Below are positions 41,340 through 50,130 of a DNA stretch of 64,000 nucleotides, in pieces; position 1 is the stretch's first letter, and each line of letters begins with the position of its first letter. The position numbers and the translations under genes were made by a program. This DNA comes from Hyphomonadaceae bacterium UBA1849 (GTDB lineage: Bacteria; Pseudomonadota; Alphaproteobacteria; Caulobacterales; Hyphomonadaceae), in NCBI GenBank assembly GCA_002338565.1, contig DDIN01000006.1:403900-467899 (forward strand), written 5' to 3'. The notes under the pieces were generated by a model. That model was not told where the DNA came from and made no database searches. It was given only the letters and a program-made list of their open reading frames with translations.

Positions 41340-42334
41340 TCAAACGGTTCCCACGGGTCCTTGCCTGCTTCTTCCAGCAGGAAGCCCAGCGTCTTGAAGG
41401 TTTGCATCATGTGAGGCGGCAGGGGCGCGGTCAGGGTCAGGTCCTTGCCGTTCTTACGCGGAATAACGAGCGCCCGCGCGTGAAGGTGCAGACCGTCCGC
41501 CAGACCGTTCAGCGGCTCGCGGCGGCCCGGATATTTCGGATCGCCGATGATCGCGTTCTTGGTCTCTTCCATGTGGAAGCGGAGCTGGTGGGTGCGCCCG
41601 GTCAGCGGAGAAAGCGCCATCCAGGCTGCTTTCTGACCTGCCGTCGAAATCACCGAATATTCTGTAATGGCGTGCTGGGATCCTCTCTCTGACTGAACAG
41701 CGGGAACCATACGCTCTTTGTCAGCGCCTTCAGTGCCTTTGACCATCCAGCTACGAATCTGCCCGCGGATCGGATGCGGTACGCCTGCACACACCGCCCA
41801 ATAGACTTTCTTGAGCGTGCGGTCGCGGAACATGTCGCCGAGTTCAGACGCTGCACGTGGATGTTTGGCGATCAGCAAGACGCCTGACGTGTCACGGTCC
41901 AGACGGTGTACCAGACGCGGGCGATGCTCGCCCTTCATCAGCGCGTCCAGCATGCCATCAATATGGCGGTTCGTATTTGTTCCGCCCTGCACGGCCAGCC
42001 CAATCGGCTTGTTCAGCGCGATGATATCGTCATCTTCATAGATGAGCATGTCACGAATGAAGGCTGCGTCCTTGGCAGAAACCGTCTTCGCGCGCTTCGC
42101 TTTCGCCTTGTCGAGATCTTCTTTAGTCGGCAGAGGCGGCACACGAACCATCTGGCCTTCTTCAAGCCGTGTGTTCGCTTTCGCGCGCGCGCCATCAACA
42201 CGGATCTGTCCCGTGCGCAGGAATTTCTCGACCTGCCCCTGTGTCACGCCCGCGTAACGGCGCTTGAACCATTTATCGAGACGGGCGCCCGATTCCTCGT
42301 AGCTCACCTCGATGAGCTGAACCTCTCCGCTCAC
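41336..42334 (-). CDS. rluC: RluC-type 23S rRNA pseudouridine synthase
   Basis: A 332-residue RluA-family enzyme. Residues about 15-75 form an S4 RNA-binding domain; the catalytic domain has RLVHRLDRDTSG with the catalytic Asp, and PLTGRTHQLRFH near the C terminus. RluC modifies uridines in 23S rRNA; target assignment is by family. It overlaps crcB and the HAD gene by four bases each. Confidence 0.9.
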   Translation of the reverse strand: MSGEVQLIEVSYEESGARLDKWFKRRYAGVTQGQVEKFLRTGQIRVDGARAKANTRLEEGQMVRVPPLPTKEDLDKAKAKRAKTVSAKDAAFIRDMLIYEDDDIIALNKPIGLAVQGGTNTNRHIDGMLDALMKGEHRPRLVHRLDRDTSGVLLIAKHPRAASELGDMFRDRTLKKVYWAVCAGVPHPIRGQIRSWMVKGTEGADKERMVPAVQSERGSQHAITEYSVISTAGQKAAWMALSPLTGRTHQLRFHMEETKNAIIGDPKYPGRREPLNGLADGLHLHARALVIPRKNGKDLTLTAPLPPHMMQTFKTLGFLLEEAGKDPWEPFE

Positions 42335-42720
42335 ATCAGAACCTTTCGTATGATGAAGAGGCCGGCGAATACCATAAGGACACCAAGAATGACAGAACTT
42401 CCGGCATAAAGCGCAGCCTGAGTGTAAGCCTTACTTTCCACCATGCGTGCCGTTTCCAGCGAGAACGCGGAAAAGGTGGTAAAACCGCCCAGAATTCCGG
42501 TCGCCAGAAATATCTGTGCACCGCCTGCGCCGGCAGCGCTCTTATGCGCAAACCATCCGATCACCAGCCCCATGAGCAGCGATCCGACAATGTTCACGGT
42601 GTATGTGCCCCAGGGCCAGCCCGGCCCCATAAATCGCAGCATCGCGGCACCTACGCTGAAGCGCAGCGCAGACCCGATTGCACCACCAACTGCCGCAAAT
42701 ATGAGATGCTGTATAAACAT
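42331..42720 (-). CDS. crcB: Fluoride channel CrcB/FluC
   Basis: A 129-residue, four-helix protein. GGAIGSALRFSVG at the N terminus, TYTVNIVGSLLMGLVIG, and GGFTTFSAFSLE are the signature segments of FluC, in which the Asn and Phe residues line the fluoride pores of the dual-topology dimer. It protects the cell against fluoride. I saw no fluoride riboswitch in the 51-base gap upstream. Confidence 0.95.
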   Translation of the reverse strand: MFIQHLIFAAVGGAIGSALRFSVGAAMLRFMGPGWPWGTYTVNIVGSLLMGLVIGWFAHKSAAGAGGAQIFLATGILGGFTTFSAFSLETARMVESKAYTQAALYAGSSVILGVLMVFAGLFIIRKVLM

Positions 42721-42771
42721 GGTGTCTCTCTGCCCCAGTCTGCGGATTTGAGCAATGAGATCAACACGACT

Positions 42772-43482
42772 TCACCCCTCGCGGAAGAAGCCTTTCGGGA
42801 ATAGCGACATAAATATCCGCCTTCTCGTCAGATAGGCAGACGTGTCCGACAGCACATCGGCAAGACGCCGCGTCACGGTTGCCGTAATAGCATCGCGGGA
42901 CATGTGCACATCAAAGCCGGCGGCACGAAGACTGGTTGCAGGCATATAGCGCTTCAAGTCACCGCCTAGCGTCAGCGCCCATCCTGCCCCGGACGCCACG
43001 GGAAACTCATCGGGCTTGAATGGCGGAGAATTCAGATAGCAGGACAAACCTGAAATACTGAGGCCCAACTCTGCCGCAACGGCCGGCCCCGCTCCCAGCA
43101 GTCGCTCATAATACGCCTCATAATCAGTCGATGCAGAATAGTTGCCCTCCATCGCCCAGTTTGACAGAGAGGACGCTCCTTCTGAATGCATGACGAAGCT
43201 ATCGAGGTAAGGGCTCGAGCGCTGCAAGCTTGGATGGTACAACGCGCCAGTGTCTTGGCTGCCCATGATGATCGGCCGCGCCCACTGGTCCGCGATGAAG
43301 GTCCCCTCGTCTCTGAAAGGCCCCCGATCATCGTCATACGGCTCGTGAGAGGTGTCGCAGTCAGTCAGCGTCACGTTGAACGCAGAAAGCGGCGCAAGCG
43401 TCTCTGTGAGGCGCAGAAACGCTTCTGCGTGCTTTGCAGTTGCCATTGGACCGGAGAAATATGCACCGGCCGATACGATCAT
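42772..43482 (-). CDS. Unrecognised 236-aa protein in the rarA-crcB run
   Basis: A soluble protein that I cannot assign. It begins YFSGPMATAKHAEAFLRLTETL and contains several Trp, Tyr and Pro-rich turns, a run of Ser near the middle, and a basic C terminus (TRRRIFMSLFPKGFF). No catalytic motif stands out. The ATG overlaps the upstream RluA-family stop by four bases (ATGA), so it is translated with that gene. Composition does not differ from neighbours, which argues against recent transfer. Confidence 0.7.
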   Translation of the reverse strand: MIVSAGAYFSGPMATAKHAEAFLRLTETLAPLSAFNVTLTDCDTSHEPYDDDRGPFRDEGTFIADQWARPIIMGSQDTGALYHPSLQRSSPYLDSFVMHSEGASSLSNWAMEGNYSASTDYEAYYERLLGAGPAVAAELGLSISGLSCYLNSPPFKPDEFPVASGAGWALTLGGDLKRYMPATSLRAAGFDVHMSRDAITATVTRRLADVLSDTSAYLTRRRIFMSLFPKGFFREG

Positions 43483-44192
43483 GCGTGGCCGCCACCCACA
43501 AAGCCCTCAAACTCGGGCGGCGCTGGCGCAGTGTAATCAAACTGTCCGCCAATCGGGTGTGGCCCCTGAATTCGGTGCGCATGGAGCATGAGACGAGAGG
43601 CGCTGTCGCCATCGCCATAAATACTGTCGCCAAAGATCGGGAAGCCGGCATGTGCCAGATGAATACGGATCTGGTGCATACGACCGGTCTCCGGACGACA
43701 TTCGATCAGACTGACACCATCCTGCACTGCAAGCGTGTGGAAGCGAGTCAGTGCCGGTTTAACGTCCTTCACGTCCGCCTGCCCGCCAATGCCTGAAATC
43801 TGCATACCGTGCTCAAGACGGATGGTTCCAATCGGGCTATCGACCCGCGTCATGCGCTTGGCATTGCCCGGCACGAGAGCCAGATAGGTTTTCTTGATCT
43901 CACGGTTTTCAAATGCACGCGACAACGCGGCCGCTGCCGGCTGTGTTTTCGCCGCGATGATGATGCCTGAAGTCTCCGCATCAAGTCGGTGCACCATGCG
44001 CGGTCGCTTGCCGTTGGACTTCGCAAACGCCCAGAGAAGCTTGTCGAATGTCTGGTCGTCAGTCTTACGCGTCTGACACGGCAGTCCTGCCGGTTTGTTG
44101 AACGCGAGGATGTCGTCATCTTCTTCGATCACGAAGGAATGGACGAAATCTTTTTCTTCGTCCGTCAGCCAGACGGTTTCACGGTTTCTCAT
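43479..44192 (-). CDS. RluA-family pseudouridine synthase (no S4 domain)
   Basis: A 237-residue enzyme with the catalytic motif RMVHRLDAETSGII and the C-terminal ETGRMHQIRIHLAHAGFPIFGD. It lacks the S4 domain, unlike rluC at 41336, and so resembles RluA, which modifies 23S rRNA and some tRNAs. The ATG at 44192 follows GGGAG and begins one base after the rarA stop; a longer reading of the frame would run into rarA. Confidence 0.88.
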   Translation of the reverse strand: MRNRETVWLTDEEKDFVHSFVIEEDDDILAFNKPAGLPCQTRKTDDQTFDKLLWAFAKSNGKRPRMVHRLDAETSGIIIAAKTQPAAAALSRAFENREIKKTYLALVPGNAKRMTRVDSPIGTIRLEHGMQISGIGGQADVKDVKPALTRFHTLAVQDGVSLIECRPETGRMHQIRIHLAHAGFPIFGDSIYGDGDSASRLMLHAHRIQGPHPIGGQFDYTAPAPPEFEGFVGGGHA

Positions 44193-44193
44193 T

Positions 44194-45516
44194 TTAGCGG
44201 CTCCCTCGCCGGTTCTGTAGGCGGTCGCGCAAGTCTTCGAGATAGCTAAGCTTCTCCCGAATGCTTTTCTCGCGTCCGTCACCTTTTGGATCATATATCT
44301 TCAAGCGACCTACGCCTTCCGGAAAATAATGTTGCCCGGAGAAGGTATGCTCGGTGTCGTGGTCATAGATATAGCCATCGCCATATCCCTGATCTTTCAT
44401 CATATCGGTCGGCGCGTTCAGGATATGCTTTGGCGGATTGAGGTGCCCTGTCTCACGCGCAGCGAGCTTAGCATTCTGAATCGCCATCTTCACTGCGTTT
44501 GACTTAGGCGCTGTCGCCAGATGGATCACGGCATGCGCAATGGGGTATTCGCCCTCGGGCATGCCTAGCCGTTCAAACGCACGCGCTGCTTCGGACGCGA
44601 CCATAAGCGCGGTCGGGTCGGCAAGGCCGATATCTTCGCTCGCGATCACAACGAGACGCCGCGCAATATAGCGAGGGTCTTCTCCGCCCTGCAGCATCCG
44701 CATCAGCCAGTACATGGCCGCATCCGGATCAGAGCCACGGATCGATTTGTGGAGCGCCGAGATGAGGTTGTAGTGCCCTTCGCCCGCTTTATCATAAGCG
44801 GCAGCACGTGTGGTCACGAGCTTTTTCAGCTGTGCGAGGTTTAGCGTTCCGCGATTGCCTGCATAGCGATAGACGTCCTCGACCATGCCAAGGAAATACC
44901 GGCCATCACCTCCCGCCATACCGGTGAGGTAGTCTACGCCTTCAGGCGTGAGCGGCAGCGCTTCGCCCATATGGGCCTCGGCACGTGCGATGAGCTTGTC
45001 GAGCGATGGACGCTCCAGCGCCTCAAGCACGAGCACCTGACATCGCGACAGCAGCGCTCCATTGAGCTCGAAGCTTGGGTTTTCTGTGGTAGCGCCTACG
45101 AGCGTGACAACACCCTTCTCGACATACGGAAGGAAGCTATCCTGCTGAGCTTTGTTGAAGCGATGAATCTCATCGACGAAGAGCAGCGTCCCCTGCCCCA
45201 TGGAGCGGCGGTGTTCTGCTTTTTCAAAAACCGTACGCAAGTCTTTCACGCCGGAGAAGACAGCCGAAAGGGCCTCGAAATGCAGTCCGGTACCGTCTGC
45301 CAGCAATTGAGCAATGGTCGTCTTCCCGACACCCGGAGGCCCCCAGAGGATAACCGATGACAAGCGACCCGACGCAATCATACGCCCGAGCGGCCCGTCT
45401 GCACCGATCAAATGGTCCTGCCCGACAACCTCAGAGAGCTTCTGAGGTCGAATCGCCTCAGCGAGAGGCTGAGGCGCGCTTTTATCTAATCCGGCTGCCT
45501 GAAAGAGGTCGCTCAC
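44194..45516 (-). CDS. rarA: Replication-associated recombination protein A
   Basis: A 440-residue AAA+ ATPase acting at stalled replication forks. Walker A is GPPGVGKTT (59-67), Walker B ends in DEIH (115-118), and sensor motifs follow at GATTENPSFE and LLSRCQVL. The C-terminal tetramerisation region has the usual RarA sequence MLQGGEDPRYIARRLVVIASEDIG. It begins two bases after degP. Confidence 0.96.
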   Translation of the reverse strand: MSDLFQAAGLDKSAPQPLAEAIRPQKLSEVVGQDHLIGADGPLGRMIASGRLSSVILWGPPGVGKTTIAQLLADGTGLHFEALSAVFSGVKDLRTVFEKAEHRRSMGQGTLLFVDEIHRFNKAQQDSFLPYVEKGVVTLVGATTENPSFELNGALLSRCQVLVLEALERPSLDKLIARAEAHMGEALPLTPEGVDYLTGMAGGDGRYFLGMVEDVYRYAGNRGTLNLAQLKKLVTTRAAAYDKAGEGHYNLISALHKSIRGSDPDAAMYWLMRMLQGGEDPRYIARRLVVIASEDIGLADPTALMVASEAARAFERLGMPEGEYPIAHAVIHLATAPKSNAVKMAIQNAKLAARETGHLNPPKHILNAPTDMMKDQGYGDGYIYDHDTEHTFSGQHYFPEGVGRLKIYDPKGDGREKSIREKLSYLEDLRDRLQNRRGSR

Positions 45517-45518
45517 GC

Positions 45519-46973
45519 CTAGAGCCTGAAACTCTGTGACAGGCGCCGACCATTACGATCGACAGCGATCTGCCAGACACGCAGCTTGCTGCCGTCTTCA
45601 GCCTCAGCATTGAGAGCCTCTTCAAGCTCTTCAACTGTTGTGATCGCGTGACCGTTCACTTCGATAACAATGTCGCCCGGACGCACACCAGAGCGGTAAG
45701 CGTAAGACCGGCGAACGATACGGTTTACGAGGACACCCTCATCAAACGGGTCACGGCGAAGTTCTTCTGCGAGCGCGGGTGACAGGTTCGCGACCTCTGC
45801 GCCCGAAAGCGGGTTCTCACCTTCCAGAAGGATGAGTTCGGCATCCGTCGCACCAGGAGGCGCAGTGACCGTCATGTTAAGCGTACGCTGCTCACCATTG
45901 CGGAGAATACTGATCGGCGCTGAGTCGCCCGCTGCGAGCGTGGCAGACAGGAAGCGGAGACCATTCTCATCAAAAACGTCTCGACCGTCAAATTTCAGAA
46001 GCAGATCGCCGCGGCGAAGACCTGCGAGATCGGCAGGACCATCGGGATAAATCTCGGTCACAAGAAGCCCGCCCGGACGCTCCAGTTCCATTGAGCGCGC
46101 AATCTCTGCGGTAACAGCCTGACCGCGCAGCCCAACCCACGGACGCACTACACGGCCTTCATTGATGGCAGAATCAACAATACGCCGAACCATTTCAGAA
46201 GGAATGGCAAAACCGATTCCGTTAGAGCCGCCTGAGCGAGAGAAAATAGCGGTGTTCACACCAACCAACCGACCGGCGTTATCGATCAACGCGCCGCCCG
46301 AGTTACCCGGATTGATGGCTGCGTCTGTCTGAATAAAGAACGCATAGTCAGAGATACCGACGTCTGTACGCGCTGTCGCAGACACGATGCCGCTGGTGAC
46401 TGTCTGGCCGACACCAAAAGGGTTGCCAATCGCCAGTACGAGATCGCCGACTTCAACAAGGCGCGTATCTGCATATTGAAGCGTCGGCAGCACTTCTCCT
46501 TCTGGATCGATGCGCAGAACAGCAAGGTCTGTACGCTCATCAGCGAGCACCAGCTCTGCCTCGAACTCACGACGGTCGGACAAGACGACACGCAGCGCGT
46601 CAGCGCCCTGAACGACGTGATTGTTCGTCACGATGACGCCGTCCTCGCCTACAATCACACCTGAACCAAGCGATGATTCAACGCGCTCTTGCGGCACGCC
46701 AAAAGAATTCGGCCCGAAGAAGCGATCAAAGAAAGGATGCCCGGAATACGGATTGGCCGACTGGCGCACCAGACGTTCGGAATAAACGTTTACAACAGCC
46801 GGTGACGCTTCGCGGACAAGCGGCGCGAAAGACATCTGAATGTCTTCGCGGCTCTCTGGAAGCAATTGCGCATTTGCCGGAGTCATAACCGGCAGAAGCA
46901 AAAGACAAGCGAGCGCGACCAGGGCCGCGCTCAAAGCTAGAAGAATTTTATTTATGTGTCGTGTCATGATCAT
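45519..46973 (-). CDS. degP: Do/DegP family periplasmic serine protease
   Basis: A 484-residue trypsin-like protease with a Sec signal, catalytic His119 (TNNHVV), Asp149 (RTDLAV) and Ser225 (GNSGGA), and two PDZ domains (about 270-365 and 390-480). It degrades or refolds envelope proteins. GGAGGG lies seven bases before the first ATG at 46973; a second ATG is two codons on. It follows rplQ after 77 bases and precedes rarA. Confidence 0.92.
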   Translation of the reverse strand: MIMTRHINKILLALSAALVALACLLLLPVMTPANAQLLPESREDIQMSFAPLVREASPAVVNVYSERLVRQSANPYSGHPFFDRFFGPNSFGVPQERVESSLGSGVIVGEDGVIVTNNHVVQGADALRVVLSDRREFEAELVLADERTDLAVLRIDPEGEVLPTLQYADTRLVEVGDLVLAIGNPFGVGQTVTSGIVSATARTDVGISDYAFFIQTDAAINPGNSGGALIDNAGRLVGVNTAIFSRSGGSNGIGFAIPSEMVRRIVDSAINEGRVVRPWVGLRGQAVTAEIARSMELERPGGLLVTEIYPDGPADLAGLRRGDLLLKFDGRDVFDENGLRFLSATLAAGDSAPISILRNGEQRTLNMTVTAPPGATDAELILLEGENPLSGAEVANLSPALAEELRRDPFDEGVLVNRIVRRSYAYRSGVRPGDIVIEVNGHAITTVEELEEALNAEAEDGSKLRVWQIAVDRNGRRLSQSFRL

Positions 46974-47050
46974 GAGTAAACCCTCCGACCATGTCCGGAT
47001 TTGGGCGGTTTCTGGCCAAACTGCAAGACCCGCTCCAAATTCAACAGTAC

Positions 47051-47473
47051 TTAGTCGTCAGCGAGCTCGAGCTCAGCTGCGACACGCTCACGGTCACCTT
47101 TGCCTTTAGCGTCTTCGTCACGTTCGACGAATTCGATAACAGCCATAGGCGCATTGTCGCCGTGACGGAAGCCAGCTTTCATCACACGAACGTAACCACC
47201 GTTACGCTCTTCATAGCGAGGGCCGAGCACGTCGAAGAGTTTCTTCGCCATCTCAACGTTGCGCAGTTTAGAAATCGCGCGACGACGGGAAGCGAGATCG
47301 CCCTTCTTAGCGAGAGTAACCAGCTTCTCAATGATTGGACGCAGGTCTTTCGCCTTAGGCAGAGTCGTCACGATCTGCTCATGTTCAATCAGAGACGACG
47401 CCATGTTAGCGAACATCGCCTTGCGGTGCTCTGACGTGCGGTTGAGTTTACGATGTGCGAGTCCGTGACGCAT
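47051..47473 (-). CDS. rplQ: 50S ribosomal protein L17
   Basis: A 140-residue L17: MRHGLAHRKLNRTSEHRKAMFANMASSLIEHEQI is the typical start, and RNGGYVRVMKAGFRHGDNAPMAVIEF the conserved core. The acidic C-terminal tail extends beyond the E. coli form. It is the last ribosomal gene of the alpha cluster, 29 bases after rpoA. Confidence 0.97.
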   Translation of the reverse strand: MRHGLAHRKLNRTSEHRKAMFANMASSLIEHEQIVTTLPKAKDLRPIIEKLVTLAKKGDLASRRRAISKLRNVEMAKKLFDVLGPRYEERNGGYVRVMKAGFRHGDNAPMAVIEFVERDEDAKGKGDRERVAAELELADD

Positions 47474-47502
47474 GACTAAACTTCCTTATCGGCTCTTCGC
47501 CG

Positions 47503-48540
47503 TTAGATCTGATCTTCGTATTTTTTGGCCAGGCCTTCGATATCTTCAGGCGGCCAGCTTGGTACGTCCATACCGAGATGCAGGCCCATTCCGGCGAGCA
47601 CTTCTTTGATCTCGTTCAGAGACTTACGACCGAAGTTCGGCGTACGAAGCATTTCAGCTTCAGACTTCTGAATGAGGTCACCGATATAAACGATGTTATC
47701 ATTCTTCAGGCAGTTCGCAGAGCGTACAGACAGCTCAAGCTCATCAACCTTCTTGAGGAGGACTGGGTTAAAGCCGAGATCCGGCTCGTCGTCCTGCTCA
47801 GATTTGTCATCTGGCTCTTCGAAGTTGATGAAGAGACGCAGCTGGTCCTGAAGAATACGAGCTGCGTAAGCAACTGCATCTTCCGGAGAAATCGAACCGT
47901 CAGTTTCAACGTCAAGCATCAGCTTGTCATAGTCGAGAACCTGACCTTCACGTGTGTCTTCCACACGGTAGCCAACGCGGCGAACCGGAGAGAAAATTGC
48001 ATCAATCGGAATGAAACCGATCGGAGAATCTTCAGCGCGGTTACGCTCTGCAGGCACATAGCCTTTACCAGTGTCGACCGTGAACTCCATACGAACGTCT
48101 GCGCCCTCGTCGAGCGTGCAGATGACCAGATCAGGGTTCAGGATTTCAACGTCACCAGTTGTCTCGATCTGACCAGCTTTCACTTCGCCAGCACCGCTTG
48201 CACGGAGAGTCATGCGCTTAGCTGTGTCAGACACCATGCGAACTGCAACCTGCTTGAGGTTCAGAACGATGGTTGTGACGTCTTCACGAACGCCAGGAAT
48301 TGAAGAGAACTCGTGCACAACACCGTCAATCTGCATGCCGGTGATAGCCGAACCTTGCAGAGAAGACAGAAGAACGCGGCGAAGCGCGTTACCGAGCGTC
48401 GTGCCGAAGCCACGCTCAAGCGGCTCTACAACGAGAGTCGCTTTACGGAGAGCGTCAAATCCGTGCTCAACAACAGGGCGAGCAGGACGGATAAGTTCTT
48501 TCCAGTTTTTGTCGTTGACGACGGCAATTGAGCCTGACAT
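47503..48540 (-). CDS. rpoA: RNA polymerase alpha subunit
   Basis: A 345-residue alpha subunit. The N-terminal domain has EPLERGFGTTLGNALRRVLLSSLQG; the C-terminal domain has LELSVRSANCLKNDNIVYIGDLIQKSEAEMLRTPNFGRKSLNEIKEVL, which contacts UP elements and activators. The ATG at 48540 follows AAGGAA; the open frame continues upstream but without a ribosome binding site. It lies between rpsK and rplQ. Confidence 0.98.
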   Translation of the reverse strand: MSGSIAVVNDKNWKELIRPARPVVEHGFDALRKATLVVEPLERGFGTTLGNALRRVLLSSLQGSAITGMQIDGVVHEFSSIPGVREDVTTIVLNLKQVAVRMVSDTAKRMTLRASGAGEVKAGQIETTGDVEILNPDLVICTLDEGADVRMEFTVDTGKGYVPAERNRAEDSPIGFIPIDAIFSPVRRVGYRVEDTREGQVLDYDKLMLDVETDGSISPEDAVAYAARILQDQLRLFINFEEPDDKSEQDDEPDLGFNPVLLKKVDELELSVRSANCLKNDNIVYIGDLIQKSEAEMLRTPNFGRKSLNEIKEVLAGMGLHLGMDVPSWPPEDIEGLAKKYEDQI

Positions 48541-48571
48541 CGCGAATTCCTTCAGATCTGGGGAGGTAGGG

Positions 48572-48961
48572 TTATACGCGGCGACGTTTTGGCGGGCGGC
48601 ACCCGTTGTGCGGGATCGGAGTCGTATCACGGATAGATGTGATTGTGAAACCGACGTTCTGAAGCGCACGGAGAGCTGATTCGCGGCCAGAACCCGGACC
48701 ACGTACGTTCACTTCGAGTGTACGCATGCCGTGCTCTTGAGCTTTGCGGCCTGCATCCTCAGCAGCCATCTGAGCCGCATACGGAGTAGACTTACGAGAG
48801 CCCTTGAAACCCATGTGACCAGCAGACGACCAGGAAATTGTGTTACCCTGGGAGTCAGAGATCGTGATCATCGTGTTGTTGAAGCTGGAGTTCACGTGGC
48901 AAACGCCGGAAGTAATATTCTTCCGTTCGCGACGGCGAACCCGAGTAGTGTCTTTAGCCAT
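48572..48961 (-). CDS. rpsK: 30S ribosomal protein S11
   Basis: A 129-residue S11 with VNSSFNNTMITISDSQGN and the C-terminal TPIPHNGCRPPKRRRV, which contacts 16S rRNA at the platform. It is 18 bases after rpsM and 31 before rpoA. Confidence 0.98.
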   Translation of the reverse strand: MAKDTTRVRRRERKNITSGVCHVNSSFNNTMITISDSQGNTISWSSAGHMGFKGSRKSTPYAAQMAAEDAGRKAQEHGMRTLEVNVRGPGSGRESALRALQNVGFTITSIRDTTPIPHNGCRPPKRRRV

Positions 48962-48979
48962 AATACTTGGTTCCCAGCC

Positions 48980-49348
48980 TTATTTCTTCTTACCAGCGAT
49001 CGGCTTAGCCGGACCTTTGCGGGTGCGCGCATTTGTATGCGTACGCTGTCCGCGAACTGGAAGACCGCGACGGTGACGAAGACCGCGATAGCAACCAAGG
49101 TCCATAAGACGCTTGATGTTCATCGCTGTTTCGCGACGCAGGTCACCTTCTACAAGGTAATCCGCGTCGATTGTTTCGCGAACTTGAATGACTTCGGCAT
49201 CTGTCAGGTCAGCGACGCGACGATCCGATGTAATACCGACTTTATCACAGATATCCTTGGCCATTGCCGGGCCAATCCCGTGAATATAACGGAGCGCGAT
49301 TTCAACGCGCTTATTGGTCGGTATGTTGACGCCAGCAATACGGGCCAA
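48980..49348 (-). CDS. rpsM: 30S ribosomal protein S13
   Basis: A 122-residue S13: ARIAGVNIPTNKRVEIALRYIHGIG at the start and RTHTNARTRKGPAKPIAGKKK at the end, the tail that reaches the P-site tRNA. It is the first gene of the alpha cluster in this genome; rpmJ, often placed before it, is absent. A near-consensus promoter lies upstream at 49449-49476. Confidence 0.98.
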   Translation of the reverse strand: MARIAGVNIPTNKRVEIALRYIHGIGPAMAKDICDKVGITSDRRVADLTDAEVIQVRETIDADYLVEGDLRRETAMNIKRLMDLGCYRGLRHRRGLPVRGQRTHTNARTRKGPAKPIAGKKK

Positions 49349-49448
49349 GCTACTTCTCCGTTTAAAACTTATTGATCCGAGACATTAGGTGATTTTGCGA
49401 TGACTAATCGCCTGTACAAAACGCGCCCATGACTCGCAGAAGCCGCGT

Positions 49449-49476
49449 CTTATACGTGTCTGAGGGGCCACGTCAA
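49449..49476 (-). promoter_or_regulatory. Promoter of the rpsM-rpsK-rpoA-rplQ cluster
   Basis: On the minus strand TTGACG (49476-49471) and TATAAG (49454-49449) are 16 bp apart, close to the sigma-70 consensus. Transcription would start near 49442, giving a leader of about 95 bases before rpsM. It lies in the 164-base gap after adk. Confidence 0.7.
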
Positions 49477-49512
49477 TAGCTGAGTGGCACCCAGACACAA
49501 TTTACTTACAGG

Positions 49513-50130
49513 TTACTTATTTCCCCCGAGAAGCTTCGAGAGGAACCCTTTTTTTTCGTCGCCAGACTGCTTTGCCAGTGCGGCATCAATCTCTGCAGCG
49601 ACTTTTTCGATGCTACCCATGCCATCAACCTCTGAGAGTTTCTTACGCTCAGCATAGATTGGCAGCAGTGGAGCTGTTTGCGCGTTGTACGCATCGATTC
49701 GTTTTTTGAAGGTCTCAGGGTTGTCGTCTTCACGTCCCTGCTCTTCAAAACGCTTCGTCACACGGTCGAGGAGAGCTTCCTCGTCCACGCGCAGACGAAT
49801 GACGCAGTCGATCTCCTGATCGCGCTTGGCGAGCGTCTTATCGAGCGCCTCGGCCTGTGGAACAGTCCGAGGAAAGCCGTCAAAGATAAAGCCTGGTGCG
49901 TCTTTGTGTGTATCCAGCTGGTCTTCGATGAGTTCAATGACGATCTCATCAGACACGAGCTGTCCTGAGTCCATGATTGCAGCGACTCGCTGACCGAGTT
50001 CTGTGCCTGCACTGCGCGCGGCGCGAAGCATGTCACCCGTAGAGAGCTGGATGAACCCATGCTCAGTAACGAGGCGCTTTGCCTGTGTGCCTTTACCCGC
50101 CGCCGGTGGTCCGAACAGGATTAGGTTCAT
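49513..50130 (-). CDS. adk: Adenylate kinase
   Basis: A 205-residue adenylate kinase interconverting ATP, AMP and ADP. GPPAAGKGT (7-15) is the P-loop, STGDMLR and GFIFDGFPRT are AMP- and phosphate-binding motifs. The LID is short, without Zn-binding Cys. The C terminus ends in a Lys/Gly-rich tail. Its start overlaps the secY stop by four bases. Confidence 0.97.
   Translation of the reverse strand: MNLILFGPPAAGKGTQAKRLVTEHGFIQLSTGDMLRAARSAGTELGQRVAAIMDSGQLVSDEIVIELIEDQLDTHKDAPGFIFDGFPRTVPQAEALDKTLAKRDQEIDCVIRLRVDEEALLDRVTKRFEEQGREDDNPETFKKRIDAYNAQTAPLLPIYAERKKLSEVDGMGSIEKVAAEIDAALAKQSGDEKKGFLSKLLGGNK

Noticed and set aside
49349..49512. rpmJ (L36) between adk and rpsM
   Set aside because: No short frame with the L36 Cys/His zinc pattern is present in the gap on either strand.
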